The position numbers were made by a program, and so were the translations under genes. Shown here piece after piece: positions 16,096 through 24,500 of a DNA stretch of 64,000 nt. Source of the stretch: JAQVEM01 sp964610315 (GTDB lineage Bacteria > Actinomycetota > Humimicrobiia > Humimicrobiales > Humimicrobiaceae); contig CAZSVM010000001.1 in the NCBI GenBank assembly GCA_964610315.1, positions 104,291 through 168,290 on the forward strand, read 5' to 3'. The notes beneath the pieces were generated by a model. That model was not told where the DNA came from and searched no databases. It worked only from the letters and a program-made list of their open reading frames with translations. Positions within the stretch are counted from its first letter, which is position 1, and each line of letters opens with the position of its first letter.

Positions 16096-19000
16096 TTAAA
16101 TCTCCGCAGACTGCAGTGCCGCTTCAACTTGCGCTGATATCTGTTCAAGTTTAAAGCCTTTAACATATATTCCCATTTTGGGACAGGTGGCCATACAAGT
16201 CCCACAGCCCTTACAAATAGACTCGTTTACTTCAACTGTCTTCTTTATTTCACCATCTTTCATATATTCAATTAAAGTCAGCGCATTATAGGGACAGGGA
16301 TCAATACAATATGCACATCCGTCACAATTTTCATCTACCACAAAAGATATATTTGCTTCCAGTTCTATATTATCTTTTGAAAGTATGGTACTTGCCCGTG
16401 CTGCCGCGCCGCAAGCCTGGGTAATACTTTCTTCAATTGATTTTGCTGAATGAGCAAGGCCGCATAAAAAAACTCCTTCCGTAGCAAAATCAACTGGACG
16501 AAGCTTCATATGCGCTTCCAAAAAGAAATTGTCTTGATCCAATGGTACCTTTAACATCTGAGCAAGGTCTTTATTTTCCGGATGGGGAACAGTTCCCGCA
16601 GACAGGACTAAAAGATCAGCATTGATAGTAACCGGACTGTTAAGTATGGGATCAACTAAAGAAACTTTTAACACACCATCTTGCTTCGTTACTTCCGGTT
16701 TTTTATCCTCCTCATATCTAATAAAAATTACTCCCATCTGGCGAGCTCTGGAGTAATAGCTTTCTCTAAACCCATATGTTCTTATATCTCTATAGAGAAT
16801 AAATATATTTGCCTTCGGATTAACTTCTTTTATTTTCAGGGCGTTTTTAACTGCTTCGGAACAGCATACTCTACTGCAGTAAGGCCGCTTGTCATCTCTT
16901 GAACCAACGCACTGAATCATAACCACTGACTGACAATTGGTTAATTGGTTACTTGATGACTGGTTATCCGGTTGCTTGCCATTCACCGCCAGCAGTTCTT
17001 CCAGTTGAAGTTGAGTTATTACTTTTTCGTCTTCATTATAAAGATACTCAGTTGGTTTGTATTCTTGAGCACCGGTAGCCACAATTATTACTCCATGTTC
17101 AATTTCGTCTGATTTTCCCTTGCCTGTCTCCAATGTTGTTTTAAAGTTACCAATAAATCCTTCAATATTCGATATCTTTGTATTGGTATAAAGATGAATC
17201 CTGCTATTCCCTTTAACCCGCTTGATTAAAGAATCCAGCTGCTCTTGCGGATTTTCCCCGTTGAGCAGAAAATGTATACTCTTTAAATTACCGCCCAGCT
17301 TCTTCTTTTTTTCTACCAGATATACCTCGTAACCCTGCTCTGCGATCCCTAAGGCTGCGCTCATACCACTTAGCCCTCCGCCAATAACCAGAGCTCTATT
17401 ATTTACCTTGACTTTTCTCCTCTGTAACGGCTCCAATAAACGCACCTTTGCCACTGCCATCCGTATTAGATCTTTTGCTTTCAAGGTTGCCTTTTCCGGC
17501 TCATGCATATGAACCCAGGAACACTGGTCACGTATATTAGCCATTTCAAATAAATAAGGATTAAGTTTTGCCTCACGGATTGTATTTCTAAACAAGGGCT
17601 CATGCGTTCTTGGAGTACAGGAAGCAACAACTACCCGATTGAGATTATGCTCTTCAATCAAATTTTTTATCTTCTCCTGAGTATCATTTGAACAGGTATA
17701 AAGATTATTCTCCACATAAACCACATCAGGTAAGGTTTTTGCATATTCCACTACCCCAGGAACATCTACCACACCGGCAATATTTGTCCCGCAATGACAG
17801 ATAAATACACCAATACGCGGATCCTGTCCGGTAACATCTTTTTCCGGAGGATATTCTTTAGTCTTAATTAAAGTACCTCGTACTTCAGAAAGAAGAGATA
17901 AAACCTTGGATGCTGCACCACCTGCCTGCATTACGGTTTCCGGTATATCTTTTGGCTCAGTAAATGGCCCGCATACAAACATTCCTTCTCTGCTGGATTC
18001 GACTGGTTTAAAAGGATCTGTCCAGCAAAAACCGTACTCATTGAGTTTTATTCCAAAATTACTATTCAGCTCTCTGGCTAATTCCGGCGGCTGCATACCA
18101 ACAGCCAGAACTACTAAATCATACTCACCAGTTAACCTTTTCCCCTCATCAGTTACATAATTAATCTTAAGGTTTTTTGTTTCCGCTATTTCTTCTACAG
18201 TTGAAGGGCGACATCTTATATATTTTACTCCCAGTTCCTTTGCTCTTTCATAATAAGCATCAAATCCTTTGCCGAAAGCTCGCATATCCATAAAATAGAT
18301 ATGACACTCTAATTCCCCGCCGGCATGTTCCTTAGCAATAATTGCTTCTTTAGTGGCGTACATACAGCATATTGAAGAACAATAATCTCTTTCTGTATCC
18401 CGGGAGCCCACGCATTGAATAAAAGCAATTTTTTTCGGGGTAAGCTTATCTGAAGGTCTCAAGACTTTACCTTCGTATGGACCAGAGGCACTTAATATTC
18501 TTTCGAATTCAAGGGCAGTAACAACATTAGAATAATTTAAATAACCGTACTCTAATTTCGAACCTGCATTAAAAAGATCATAACCCGGTGAAAAAATTAC
18601 CGAGCCAACTTTTAAATCAAGATCTTCTTCTTTTTGATCGTAATTAATCGCTCCTGCTTCGCAAAATTCCTTGCATATCTCACATTTATCACGAAGCATA
18701 TGAACACAATAACGGCTATCAATAGTAGCCTTATTAGGTATAGCCTGCGGATAAGGAATATATATCGCCGGTCTGGAATTTAAACCCATATTATGTTCAT
18801 CAAGAATAAAGCGAGGCTTGTTTTTGCTTACTTCTGGAAGTTTGATCTTTCCTGTCGGGCAGATAAAGTCACAGGCACCGCAAACCTGGCATATCTCAGA
18901 AGGCTTTCCAAAAGGCGACACTACTTCTCTCCTCGGGCCACGTCCCGCAAAACTTATGACCGCTTTCCCCATTCGCTCTTCACACATCCTCACACACAGC

Positions 19001-19383
19001 CCGCAAAGGGTACAATCTTCATTTTTGGATTTGAACCTTGTTTTCTCAACACCTAATTCTCTGGCAAGACTTTTAATATCTTCCGAATCTGGACATCGTG
19101 CCATAAGCAGTTCTATCATTATTTTCCTTGTCTTTATGACTCTTTCCGAATCAGTCTGAACTACCAGACCCTCCAGTGCCGGATATGTGCAGGATGTTTG
19201 AATTTCCGAAGATCCTTCACCCCTGTTTATTTCAACAAGACAAATCCTACAGGCGCCATAGGGTGAAAGTGCCTTGTGCGAACACAGAGTCGGTATTTTT
19301 ATTCCTGCTTTTTCTGCAGCCTTTAGAATAGTTAATCCTTTTTCTACTTTAATCTTTTTATCATTTAAAGTTAACGATATCAT
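16096..19383 (-). CDS. hdrA: NuoG-like N-terminus fused to an HdrA that lacks its first FAD domain
   Basis: Residues 1-90 are a plant-type [2Fe-2S] ferredoxin domain (Cys34, 45, 48, 65), as in NuoG and HndD. Residues 120-180 carry two [4Fe-4S] motifs (CTLCGLCVRMC, CQVCGACDFIC). From about residue 195 (DEHNMGL...YPQAIP) the protein matches HdrA, but it enters in the middle: the N-terminal GGGIAG Rossmann motif and the first ferredoxin of HdrA are absent. The rest is complete, with QCVGSRD...CCMYA, CHCGTNI, a second FAD Rossmann (VIGGGLSG), a second QCVGSRD...CC and the C-terminal ferredoxin (CDGCAYC, CKGCGTC). The missing piece is found in the protein at 24481-25449. The total is 1095 residues. 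The start overlaps the stop of the HATPase gene (ATGA). It would carry electrons between NADH (via the HndC-like protein) and HdrA flavins. Confidence 0.9.
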   Translation of the reverse strand: MISLTLNDKKIKVEKGLTILKAAEKAGIKIPTLCSHKALSPYGACRICLVEINRGEGSSEIQTSCTYPALEGLVVQTDSERVIKTRKIMIELLMARCPDSEDIKSLARELGVEKTRFKSKNEDCTLCGLCVRMCEERMGKAVISFAGRGPRREVVSPFGKPSEICQVCGACDFICPTGKIKLPEVSKNKPRFILDEHNMGLNSRPAIYIPYPQAIPNKATIDSRYCVHMLRDKCEICKEFCEAGAINYDQKEEDLDLKVGSVIFSPGYDLFNAGSKLEYGYLNYSNVVTALEFERILSASGPYEGKVLRPSDKLTPKKIAFIQCVGSRDTERDYCSSICCMYATKEAIIAKEHAGGELECHIYFMDMRAFGKGFDAYYERAKELGVKYIRCRPSTVEEIAETKNLKINYVTDEGKRLTGEYDLVVLAVGMQPPELARELNSNFGIKLNEYGFCWTDPFKPVESSREGMFVCGPFTEPKDIPETVMQAGGAASKVLSLLSEVRGTLIKTKEYPPEKDVTGQDPRIGVFICHCGTNIAGVVDVPGVVEYAKTLPDVVYVENNLYTCSNDTQEKIKNLIEEHNLNRVVVASCTPRTHEPLFRNTIREAKLNPYLFEMANIRDQCSWVHMHEPEKATLKAKDLIRMAVAKVRLLEPLQRRKVKVNNRALVIGGGLSGMSAALGIAEQGYEVYLVEKKKKLGGNLKSIHFLLNGENPQEQLDSLIKRVKGNSRIHLYTNTKISNIEGFIGNFKTTLETGKGKSDEIEHGVIIVATGAQEYKPTEYLYNEDEKVITQLQLEELLAVNGKQPDNQSSSNQLTNCQSVVMIQCVGSRDDKRPYCSRVCCSEAVKNALKIKEVNPKANIFILYRDIRTYGFRESYYSRARQMGVIFIRYEEDKKPEVTKQDGVLKVSLVDPILNSPVTINADLLVLSAGTVPHPENKDLAQMLKVPLDQDNFFLEAHMKLRPVDFATEGVFLCGLAHSAKSIEESITQACGAAARASTILSKDNIELEANISFVVDENCDGCAYCIDPCPYNALTLIEYMKDGEIKKTVEVNESICKGCGTCMATCPKMGIYVKGFKLEQISAQVEAALQSAEI

Positions 19384-19835
19384 TTTTTAATCTCTTTCGT
19401 GCTCAGACGATGATATATACCATCTTTCTTATATTCATAAATAAAATCTATATCGGGATTTGCAGCAATTAAAACTTTCAGCGATTTATAAATATCGCCA
19501 AGAGGTTTGCGGTCAATATGGCTGCAGCCGAAAGTAGCTTTAACCTTTGTCCCCTCACCAGGCTTTGACTCAATTTTAATACCCCCACCGCTTTCTTCCG
19601 CTGATTGTGCCAGAAGGGGAAGACCCAATCCAACTTCTCCTTTGCCTTTTGTTGTAAAAAACGGATCCAGTGTATTTTTTAATGTTTTTTTATCCATACC
19701 TTTGCCGTCATCAATTATTTCAACAGTAAGTAAATCCTTTCTCTTATCCTCTGCAATCTTTATTTCAATATTTTTCGCAGAAGCTCTAATTGAATTTTCC
19801 ACTATATCCAAAATATGCAATGACAGATCCTCCAT
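19380..19835 (-). CDS. Stand-alone HATPase (histidine-kinase-type ATP-binding) protein
   Basis: The 151-residue protein has the GHKL ATPase motifs: the N box (DIVENSIRAS), DDGKGM, the FTTKGKGEVGLGL lid and a C-terminal GEGTKVKATF strand. There is no HisKA dimerisation domain and no sensor domain. It therefore resembles anti-sigma-type or accessory ATPases rather than a full kinase. The last 45 residues are an extra unrecognised tail. It overlaps the fused HdrA gene by 4 bases and follows a PHP gene after 4 bases. Similar small HATPase, PHP and DRTGG genes accompany hydABC-type hydrogenase operons in anaerobes (from memory), so a regulatory role for the complex is likely but unproven. Confidence 0.75.
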   Translation of the reverse strand: MEDLSLHILDIVENSIRASAKNIEIKIAEDKRKDLLTVEIIDDGKGMDKKTLKNTLDPFFTTKGKGEVGLGLPLLAQSAEESGGGIKIESKPGEGTKVKATFGCSHIDRKPLGDIYKSLKVLIAANPDIDFIYEYKKDGIYHRLSTKEIKK

Positions 19836-19839
19836 TTAA

Positions 19840-20589
19840 CTAAACCAATACCTTTCTTCCATCTTCTCCGGATAAAGCTTTCTTAATTTCTCCTATGCTT
19901 GCTTCTTTCATAAGAAAGATAGTAAAGCTTTTACCGATATCATTTAAAAAATGAGCATCGGAAAAAGTGACCAGAGGTAAACCATAGCTCTCCGGATTTA
20001 ACTTTATACCAGAAAACGAGCCCACTTGGTTTTTATAATTTGGAGATAATTCTAGAGCATCCAAAAGTAATCCTTCTGGAATAAACCCCAATTGTGCAAT
20101 AATACTAAAGTTTTCTCTATCAATATGTGAAGCAATGCTCAACCCTCCAAGAGAACAGATTGCCTGCACAATCTCCTGTAAAGGTAAAGATGTTGCTCCA
20201 ATTAAAAGCCTGCTATTGGAGCCAGTGACTTCATCATTCTTATTGATTATAAGTTGTCTTCCAAAAACCTCTTCATCATTGAATCCTGGTAATTTTTCAT
20301 AAATGATTTCCTGAAACTTAAACAACTCATCTATATTGTCAAAAAGAGCAAGAGTATGAACCTCCTCCTGCGATGTGGCCTCAATCCCGCCAATGACTGC
20401 TATATCTTCCTTCTCTCCTATTTTTTGGGTCGCTATTACATTTTCTGCTGAATTATGGTCACATATTCCAATTATATCTAAGTCATTCATTTTCGCTTGT
20501 TTAATTATTCTTCCTGGAAACATCTCTTCATCTGCACAGGGCGAAAGAGAAGTATGAATATGCAAATCCGCCTTAAATTCTCTTAACAT
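19840..20589 (-). CDS. PHP-domain metal-dependent phosphoesterase
   Basis: The PHP signature motifs are present: DLHIHTSLSPCAD at the N-terminus, CDHNSAEN near residue 43, GIEATSQEEVH near 68, ASHIDRE in the centre and TFSDAH near the C-terminus. Together they provide the His/Asp/Glu ligands of a three-metal site. The 249-residue length fits stand-alone PHP phosphatases. The substrate is unknown. The gene is embedded between a DRTGG gene and the HATPase gene, within the NADH part of the Hdr run. A nucleotide-type or protein-phosphate substrate tied to control of the complex can be imagined but not shown. Confidence 0.85.
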   Translation of the reverse strand: MLREFKADLHIHTSLSPCADEEMFPGRIIKQAKMNDLDIIGICDHNSAENVIATQKIGEKEDIAVIGGIEATSQEEVHTLALFDNIDELFKFQEIIYEKLPGFNDEEVFGRQLIINKNDEVTGSNSRLLIGATSLPLQEIVQAICSLGGLSIASHIDRENFSIIAQLGFIPEGLLLDALELSPNYKNQVGSFSGIKLNPESYGLPLVTFSDAHFLNDIGKSFTIFLMKEASIGEIKKALSGEDGRKVLV

Positions 20590-20598
20590 TTATTCTCA

Positions 20599-20949
20599 CT
20601 ATCCTCCAGACTCTGGCTCCTCCAATAATCCATGTAACTTACCTATTATTTCAAAAGCAGGAAGTTCAGTTACTATAATAGGTATATTTTTCTGCTCTGC
20701 TTTTTCTAACGTCTCTGCTTCCGGTTCTCTTCCATTGACTATTATAATTCCGGCCAGTTCCTTTAATACAGCAACCCCAATAATATTCTGATGAATTTGC
20801 AAAGTGATCCAGATACTGTCTTTTTTTGCATTTGCTATAACGTCGCTCAATAAATCACTGGCATAGCCGGTGCTTACCTCTTTATCCAAATTAAAGACTT
20901 TTGATTTGACTTCAAGTCCTAACTCTTTAATTATCTGACTGAGTTTCAT
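20599..20949 (-). CDS. DRTGG-domain protein (copy 1)
   Basis: The 116-residue protein consists of one DRTGG domain (named after a motif in related proteins), with typical segments STGYASDLLSDVIA, WITLQIHQNIIGVAVL and GIIIVNGREPEAETLEKA. DRTGG domains are found next to CBS domains and in phosphotransacetylases and are thought to bind small ligands. An AGGAGG ribosome binding site lies inside the end of the upstream CBS-HATPase gene, and the two genes overlap by 23 bases, so they are translated together. Confidence 0.8.
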   Translation of the reverse strand: MKLSQIIKELGLEVKSKVFNLDKEVSTGYASDLLSDVIANAKKDSIWITLQIHQNIIGVAVLKELAGIIIVNGREPEAETLEKAEQKNIPIIVTELPAFEIIGKLHGLLEEPESGG

Positions 20950-21862
20950 TTTTCCTCCTAGTATAGATAATTATTTCCAGTTTTGTTCCTTTCCCAACCG
21001 TAGAGTCAATATGCATCTTATCCGCACACTTTTTTATGTTTGGAAGACCCATTCCGGCTCCAAACCCCCACTCCTGTACCTTGAGAGAAGCAGTTGAAAA
21101 ACCGGGCTTCATTGCCTGTTCAATATCAGGGATGCCAGGACCAGAGTCTATGGCCTCAACCTTTATTTCATCCGGCTTGATATAAGCATTAATACTACCA
21201 CCTAAAGTAAAGATAACAATATTCATCTCTGCTTCATATGTAGCGATAGCTACCCTACGAAGAATTTGCGAATGCATGCCTAATCTGGCTAAGCTTTTTT
21301 TAAGGCTACTGGCAGATTCCCCTGCGTGCTTAAAATCCTGACCGGAAATATTATATTCAAAAATAAGAGTAGTTTCATCAGCAACTATATCTTCAAATAT
21401 ATGTGAAGCCCTGTAACGATGAATCTCTTCTTCATGATAATTGATCTCAAGTTCTTTGAGTAAAGTTTTTATAATATCACTTTTGGCAATAATGCCTACC
21501 ATCTTTCCGCTATCGCGTTCAATTACTGGAAAGCGGCCAAATCCATATCTATTAAATTTATTAACTGCATGAACAAGTGGTTCATCTGCATACAGGATCT
21601 TTACCTTCTTCGTCATTCTGTCTTTTACCAGAGCATCCTCTTTCCCATCTGCCAGACATTTTATAAAATCTTCAATACTCACAATGCCAACCAATCCATC
21701 ATTATCAATAACCGGTATGCCCGATATACGGTTAGCTCTTAATATCTCTCTCAATTCACCCATGCGGTTTTTGGGTTGAACCTTAATCACATTTTTTGTC
21801 ATTGCCTGTCTAACCTTTAACTCATAAATAAGTTCTTGAACTTTTGTAATTTTTTTATTCAT
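20927..21862 (-). CDS. CBS-pair protein with RsbW-like HATPase domain
   Basis: Residues 15-135 form two CBS motifs (VRQAMTKNVIKVQP, GIPVIDNDGLVGIVS, VKDRMTKKV, FPVIERDSGKMVGII), the adenosine-nucleotide-sensing Bateman module. The C-terminal half is a GHKL ATPase of the anti-sigma type (ATYEAEMNIVIF, DSGPGIPD, GFGAGMGLPNIKKCAD, GKGTKLEI). This would let the protein read the ATP/AMP state and act on a partner by phosphorylation or sequestration. No partner sigma factor or anti-sigma antagonist is encoded here. It overlaps the DRTGG genes on both sides, so the three probably form one unit. Confidence 0.85.
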   Translation of the reverse strand: MNKKITKVQELIYELKVRQAMTKNVIKVQPKNRMGELREILRANRISGIPVIDNDGLVGIVSIEDFIKCLADGKEDALVKDRMTKKVKILYADEPLVHAVNKFNRYGFGRFPVIERDSGKMVGIIAKSDIIKTLLKELEINYHEEEIHRYRASHIFEDIVADETTLIFEYNISGQDFKHAGESASSLKKSLARLGMHSQILRRVAIATYEAEMNIVIFTLGGSINAYIKPDEIKVEAIDSGPGIPDIEQAMKPGFSTASLKVQEWGFGAGMGLPNIKKCADKMHIDSTVGKGTKLEIIIYTRRKNETQSDN

Positions 21863-22211
21863 TTATTTCAGAACAGCCTGCCAGCCCTTCTTTATATAAT
21901 CTCCCGCACGCTTCAAAAAGTGGCAGAACTGTTAAAAGCAGAGGTATATTTTTATTTTTTGCAAGCTTAATAGTTTCCTTATCAGGTTTTTTCCCCCTTG
22001 TAAAACATATTGCTTTAATATCAGCCACTTCTGCCGTGCGGATAACCTGCGGATTTGTAAGTCCCGTCAGAAGAAGAGAATCCGGTTTGATAAAAGCCAG
22101 AACGTCACTCATCAGATCACATCCGCAACCCATCTTTATTTCCATCTGCAAATTATTAGCTCCGGTAATTATCTCCGCTTTAAGTATCTTCTTTATCTTT
22201 TCGAGAATCAT
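21855..22211 (-). CDS. DRTGG-domain protein (copy 2)
   Basis: The 118-residue protein is a paralogue of the DRTGG protein at 20599-20949, with EIKMGCGCDLMSDVLAF, SLLLTGLTNPQVIRTA and CFTRGKKPDKETIKLA. It adds a GCGC cysteine pair near residue 30 that copy 1 lacks, which might bind metal. It is the first gene of the embedded signalling cassette. A clear GGAGAGAGG ribosome binding site precedes it. The 108-base gap to the upstream NuoF-like gene could hold an internal promoter, but none is convincing. Confidence 0.78.
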   Translation of the reverse strand: MILEKIKKILKAEIITGANNLQMEIKMGCGCDLMSDVLAFIKPDSLLLTGLTNPQVIRTAEVADIKAICFTRGKKPDKETIKLAKNKNIPLLLTVLPLFEACGRLYKEGLAGCSEINE

Positions 22212-22319
22212 TTCCTCTCTCCTTCAAGGTTATAACAAAAACACTGTTTCACTTTAAATAACTTTTTACCTTTATCTAAATTTTTCTTTTTATATCAACC
22301 CTGCATGCTCTAATTTTTT

Positions 22320-24113
22320 CTATCCCTTCAGGATAGCATTGAATTTACATACCTCATAACACATATTACATTTGATACATTTACTCTGATCTATAGTCTG
22401 CGGTTCTTTTTTCTTGCCGGTAATGGCATTCTGTGGGCATTTTTTTACACATAATAAGCACCCTGTACATTTCTCCTTATCCACAGAATATTTAATTAAT
22501 GCCTTACATACTCCGGCCGGACATTTCTTATCCTTGATATGAGCTTCATACTCATCTCTAAAATACTTCAGTGTACTTAATACTGGATTGGGAAGTGTTT
22601 GCCCCAATCCACATAAAGAAGCGTCTTTAATCGCTTTTCCTAATTCTTCAAGAAGTATTAAATCCTCTTCTTTACCCTCACCGTTACATATCCTGTTAAG
22701 AATTTCAAGAAGCGCTGATGAACCTTCCCGACAGGAAGTGCATTTTCCACAGGATTCATCATTGGTAAAATTTATAAAATATCTGGCAATATCAACCACA
22801 CAGGTATCCTCATCCATTACGATCATTCCACCCGAACCCATTATAGAACCTGCTTTAGTCAGCTGTTCGTAATCTACAGGCAGGTTAATAAGATCTGCCG
22901 GGATACACCCCCCTGAAGGACCTCCTGTTTGCACCGCTTTAAACTTTTTTCCACTAGGGATTCCGCCACCGATATCATAAATTATTTCCCTTAAAGTTAT
23001 ACCCATGGGAACTTCAACCAAACCTGTATTATTTATCTTTCCTACCAAAGAAAATACTTTCGTTCCCTTACTTTTATCTGTTCCAATTGATGAGAACCAT
23101 TCGGCTCCCCTAAGGATTATTGTTGGTACCGTTGCCCATGTCTCAACATTATTAATATTGGTTGGTTTACCCCAGACTCCAGATTGAGCAGGAAATGGGG
23201 GTCTCTGTCTCGGCTCGGGAGGTCTTCCTTCAATAGAAGCTATTAATGAGGTCTCCTCGCCGCATACAAATGCTCCAGCTCCTTTCTGGATGGCAATATC
23301 AAAGCTAAAACCACTCTCAAATATGTTTTCCCCAAGCAAGCCATACTCCCTTGCCTGATCAATAGCAAACTCCAATCTTTTTAGAGCCAGAGGGTACTCA
23401 TTCCTAATATATATATAACCTTTGTTTGCCCCTATACCATACGCTCCTATAACCATTCCTTCCAACACCAGATGAGGGTCAGATTCAATAATACTTCTAT
23501 CCATAAATGCACCCGGATCACCTTCATCGGCATTGCATATGATATATTTTTCTTTACCAGGACTCTTCCTGCAAAATTCCCATTTAAGACCTGTTGGAAA
23601 TCCTGCTCCTCCCCTGCCACGAAGCCCTGAATTTTTAATTTCTTTTATTACCTGTTCCGGGGTCATTGACGTTAAAACCTTGGCCAGAGCTCTGTATCCA
23701 TCCCTGGCAATATATTCATCAATTTTCTCAGGATCTATTAGCCCCCTATTTTTAAGGGCAATTAATGTCTGGTGTGCGAAAAAACCGATGTCCATCATTT
23801 TCGGAATTACTTCTTTTTCCTTAGGTGGGAAATACATCAGCTTTTTGACAGGTCTTCCTTTTAAAAAGTGTTCTTCCACCAGATAGGGAATATCTTCTTC
23901 AGTTAGATTTTGATAGAATATTCCATCTGGTTTAACCACCATAATGGGACCGACTGCACAAAAACCATTGCACCCTGTCATAACTACCAGGATCTCATCC
24001 TGGAGTCCTTGTTTTTTAATTTCTCTTTCCAGGACTTCCTTTATTTTGAAGGAGTTATTTGAAACACAACCCGTCCCTGCACACAACATTAAATGAGTCC
24101 TATATGTTTTCAT
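22320..24113 (-). CDS. hndC: NADH-binding flavoprotein, HndC/NuoF-like
   Basis: This subunit oxidises or reduces NAD(H) at FMN. It has an N-terminal thioredoxin-like [2Fe-2S] domain (LCAGTGC, MTGCNGFC), the NADH loop (LRGRGGAGFPTG near residue 165), the FMN motif (CNADEGDPGAF near 193), GEETSLIASIEG, the NuoF [4Fe-4S] motif (ESCGKCTSCREG near 455) and a C-terminal double ferredoxin (CTGCLLCVKKCP, CIKCNMCYEVC). At 597 residues it has the extended architecture of HydB/HndC from bifurcating hydrogenases rather than of complex I NuoF. Here its partners are not an [FeFe] hydrogenase but NuoG-HdrA and HdrA-NuoE fusions. It starts 3 bases after the HndB-like stop. Confidence 0.93.
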   Translation of the reverse strand: MKTYRTHLMLCAGTGCVSNNSFKIKEVLEREIKKQGLQDEILVVMTGCNGFCAVGPIMVVKPDGIFYQNLTEEDIPYLVEEHFLKGRPVKKLMYFPPKEKEVIPKMMDIGFFAHQTLIALKNRGLIDPEKIDEYIARDGYRALAKVLTSMTPEQVIKEIKNSGLRGRGGAGFPTGLKWEFCRKSPGKEKYIICNADEGDPGAFMDRSIIESDPHLVLEGMVIGAYGIGANKGYIYIRNEYPLALKRLEFAIDQAREYGLLGENIFESGFSFDIAIQKGAGAFVCGEETSLIASIEGRPPEPRQRPPFPAQSGVWGKPTNINNVETWATVPTIILRGAEWFSSIGTDKSKGTKVFSLVGKINNTGLVEVPMGITLREIIYDIGGGIPSGKKFKAVQTGGPSGGCIPADLINLPVDYEQLTKAGSIMGSGGMIVMDEDTCVVDIARYFINFTNDESCGKCTSCREGSSALLEILNRICNGEGKEEDLILLEELGKAIKDASLCGLGQTLPNPVLSTLKYFRDEYEAHIKDKKCPAGVCKALIKYSVDKEKCTGCLLCVKKCPQNAITGKKKEPQTIDQSKCIKCNMCYEVCKFNAILKG

Positions 24114-24116
24114 TTC

Positions 24117-24500
24117 TTAGGATACCCTTTCACTGCCTATAGCCAGCGCGTATTTCTTGACTATTTTACCACCAATGACATGCTCTATAAGAATTTTCCT
24201 AATCTTGTCCGGAGTCAACTCAATGTATTTAACCGGAGCCTCTCCTTTAAGCTCCACCGTAGCCATAGGTTCCTTGCTACATAACCCAGCGCAACCCGAT
24301 GTTGCCAGTAAAACATCCTTTATATCCCTTTTTTCAATCTCATCTAATAAAGCATTCATTATTTCCCTCGCCCCAGCCGATATACCGCAAGTTCCCATAT
24401 GTACGGTTATTTTTGCCCGGCCGGCACCTTCGCGCAAAAGTGTCGCTTTTTTTATTCCCTCACTTATTTTATCCAGATCTTTAATTTTTATTCTTGGCAT
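24117..24500 (-). CDS. hndB: Thioredoxin-like [2Fe-2S] ferredoxin, HndB-like
   Basis: The 127-residue protein has the thioredoxin-like ferredoxin cysteine pattern: MGTCGISAG, with one Cys plus a hydrophobic neighbour, and TSGCAGLCSKEP. HndB proteins accompany HndA, HndC and HndD in NADP-reducing hydrogenase operons and shuttle electrons within the NADH module. Only three of the usual four Cys are clear, because the first position of the pair reads GTCG. The start overlaps the end of the HdrA-NuoE gene by 20 bases. Confidence 0.8.
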   Translation of the reverse strand: MPRIKIKDLDKISEGIKKATLLREGAGRAKITVHMGTCGISAGAREIMNALLDEIEKRDIKDVLLATSGCAGLCSKEPMATVELKGEAPVKYIELTPDKIRKILIEHVIGGKIVKKYALAIGSERVS

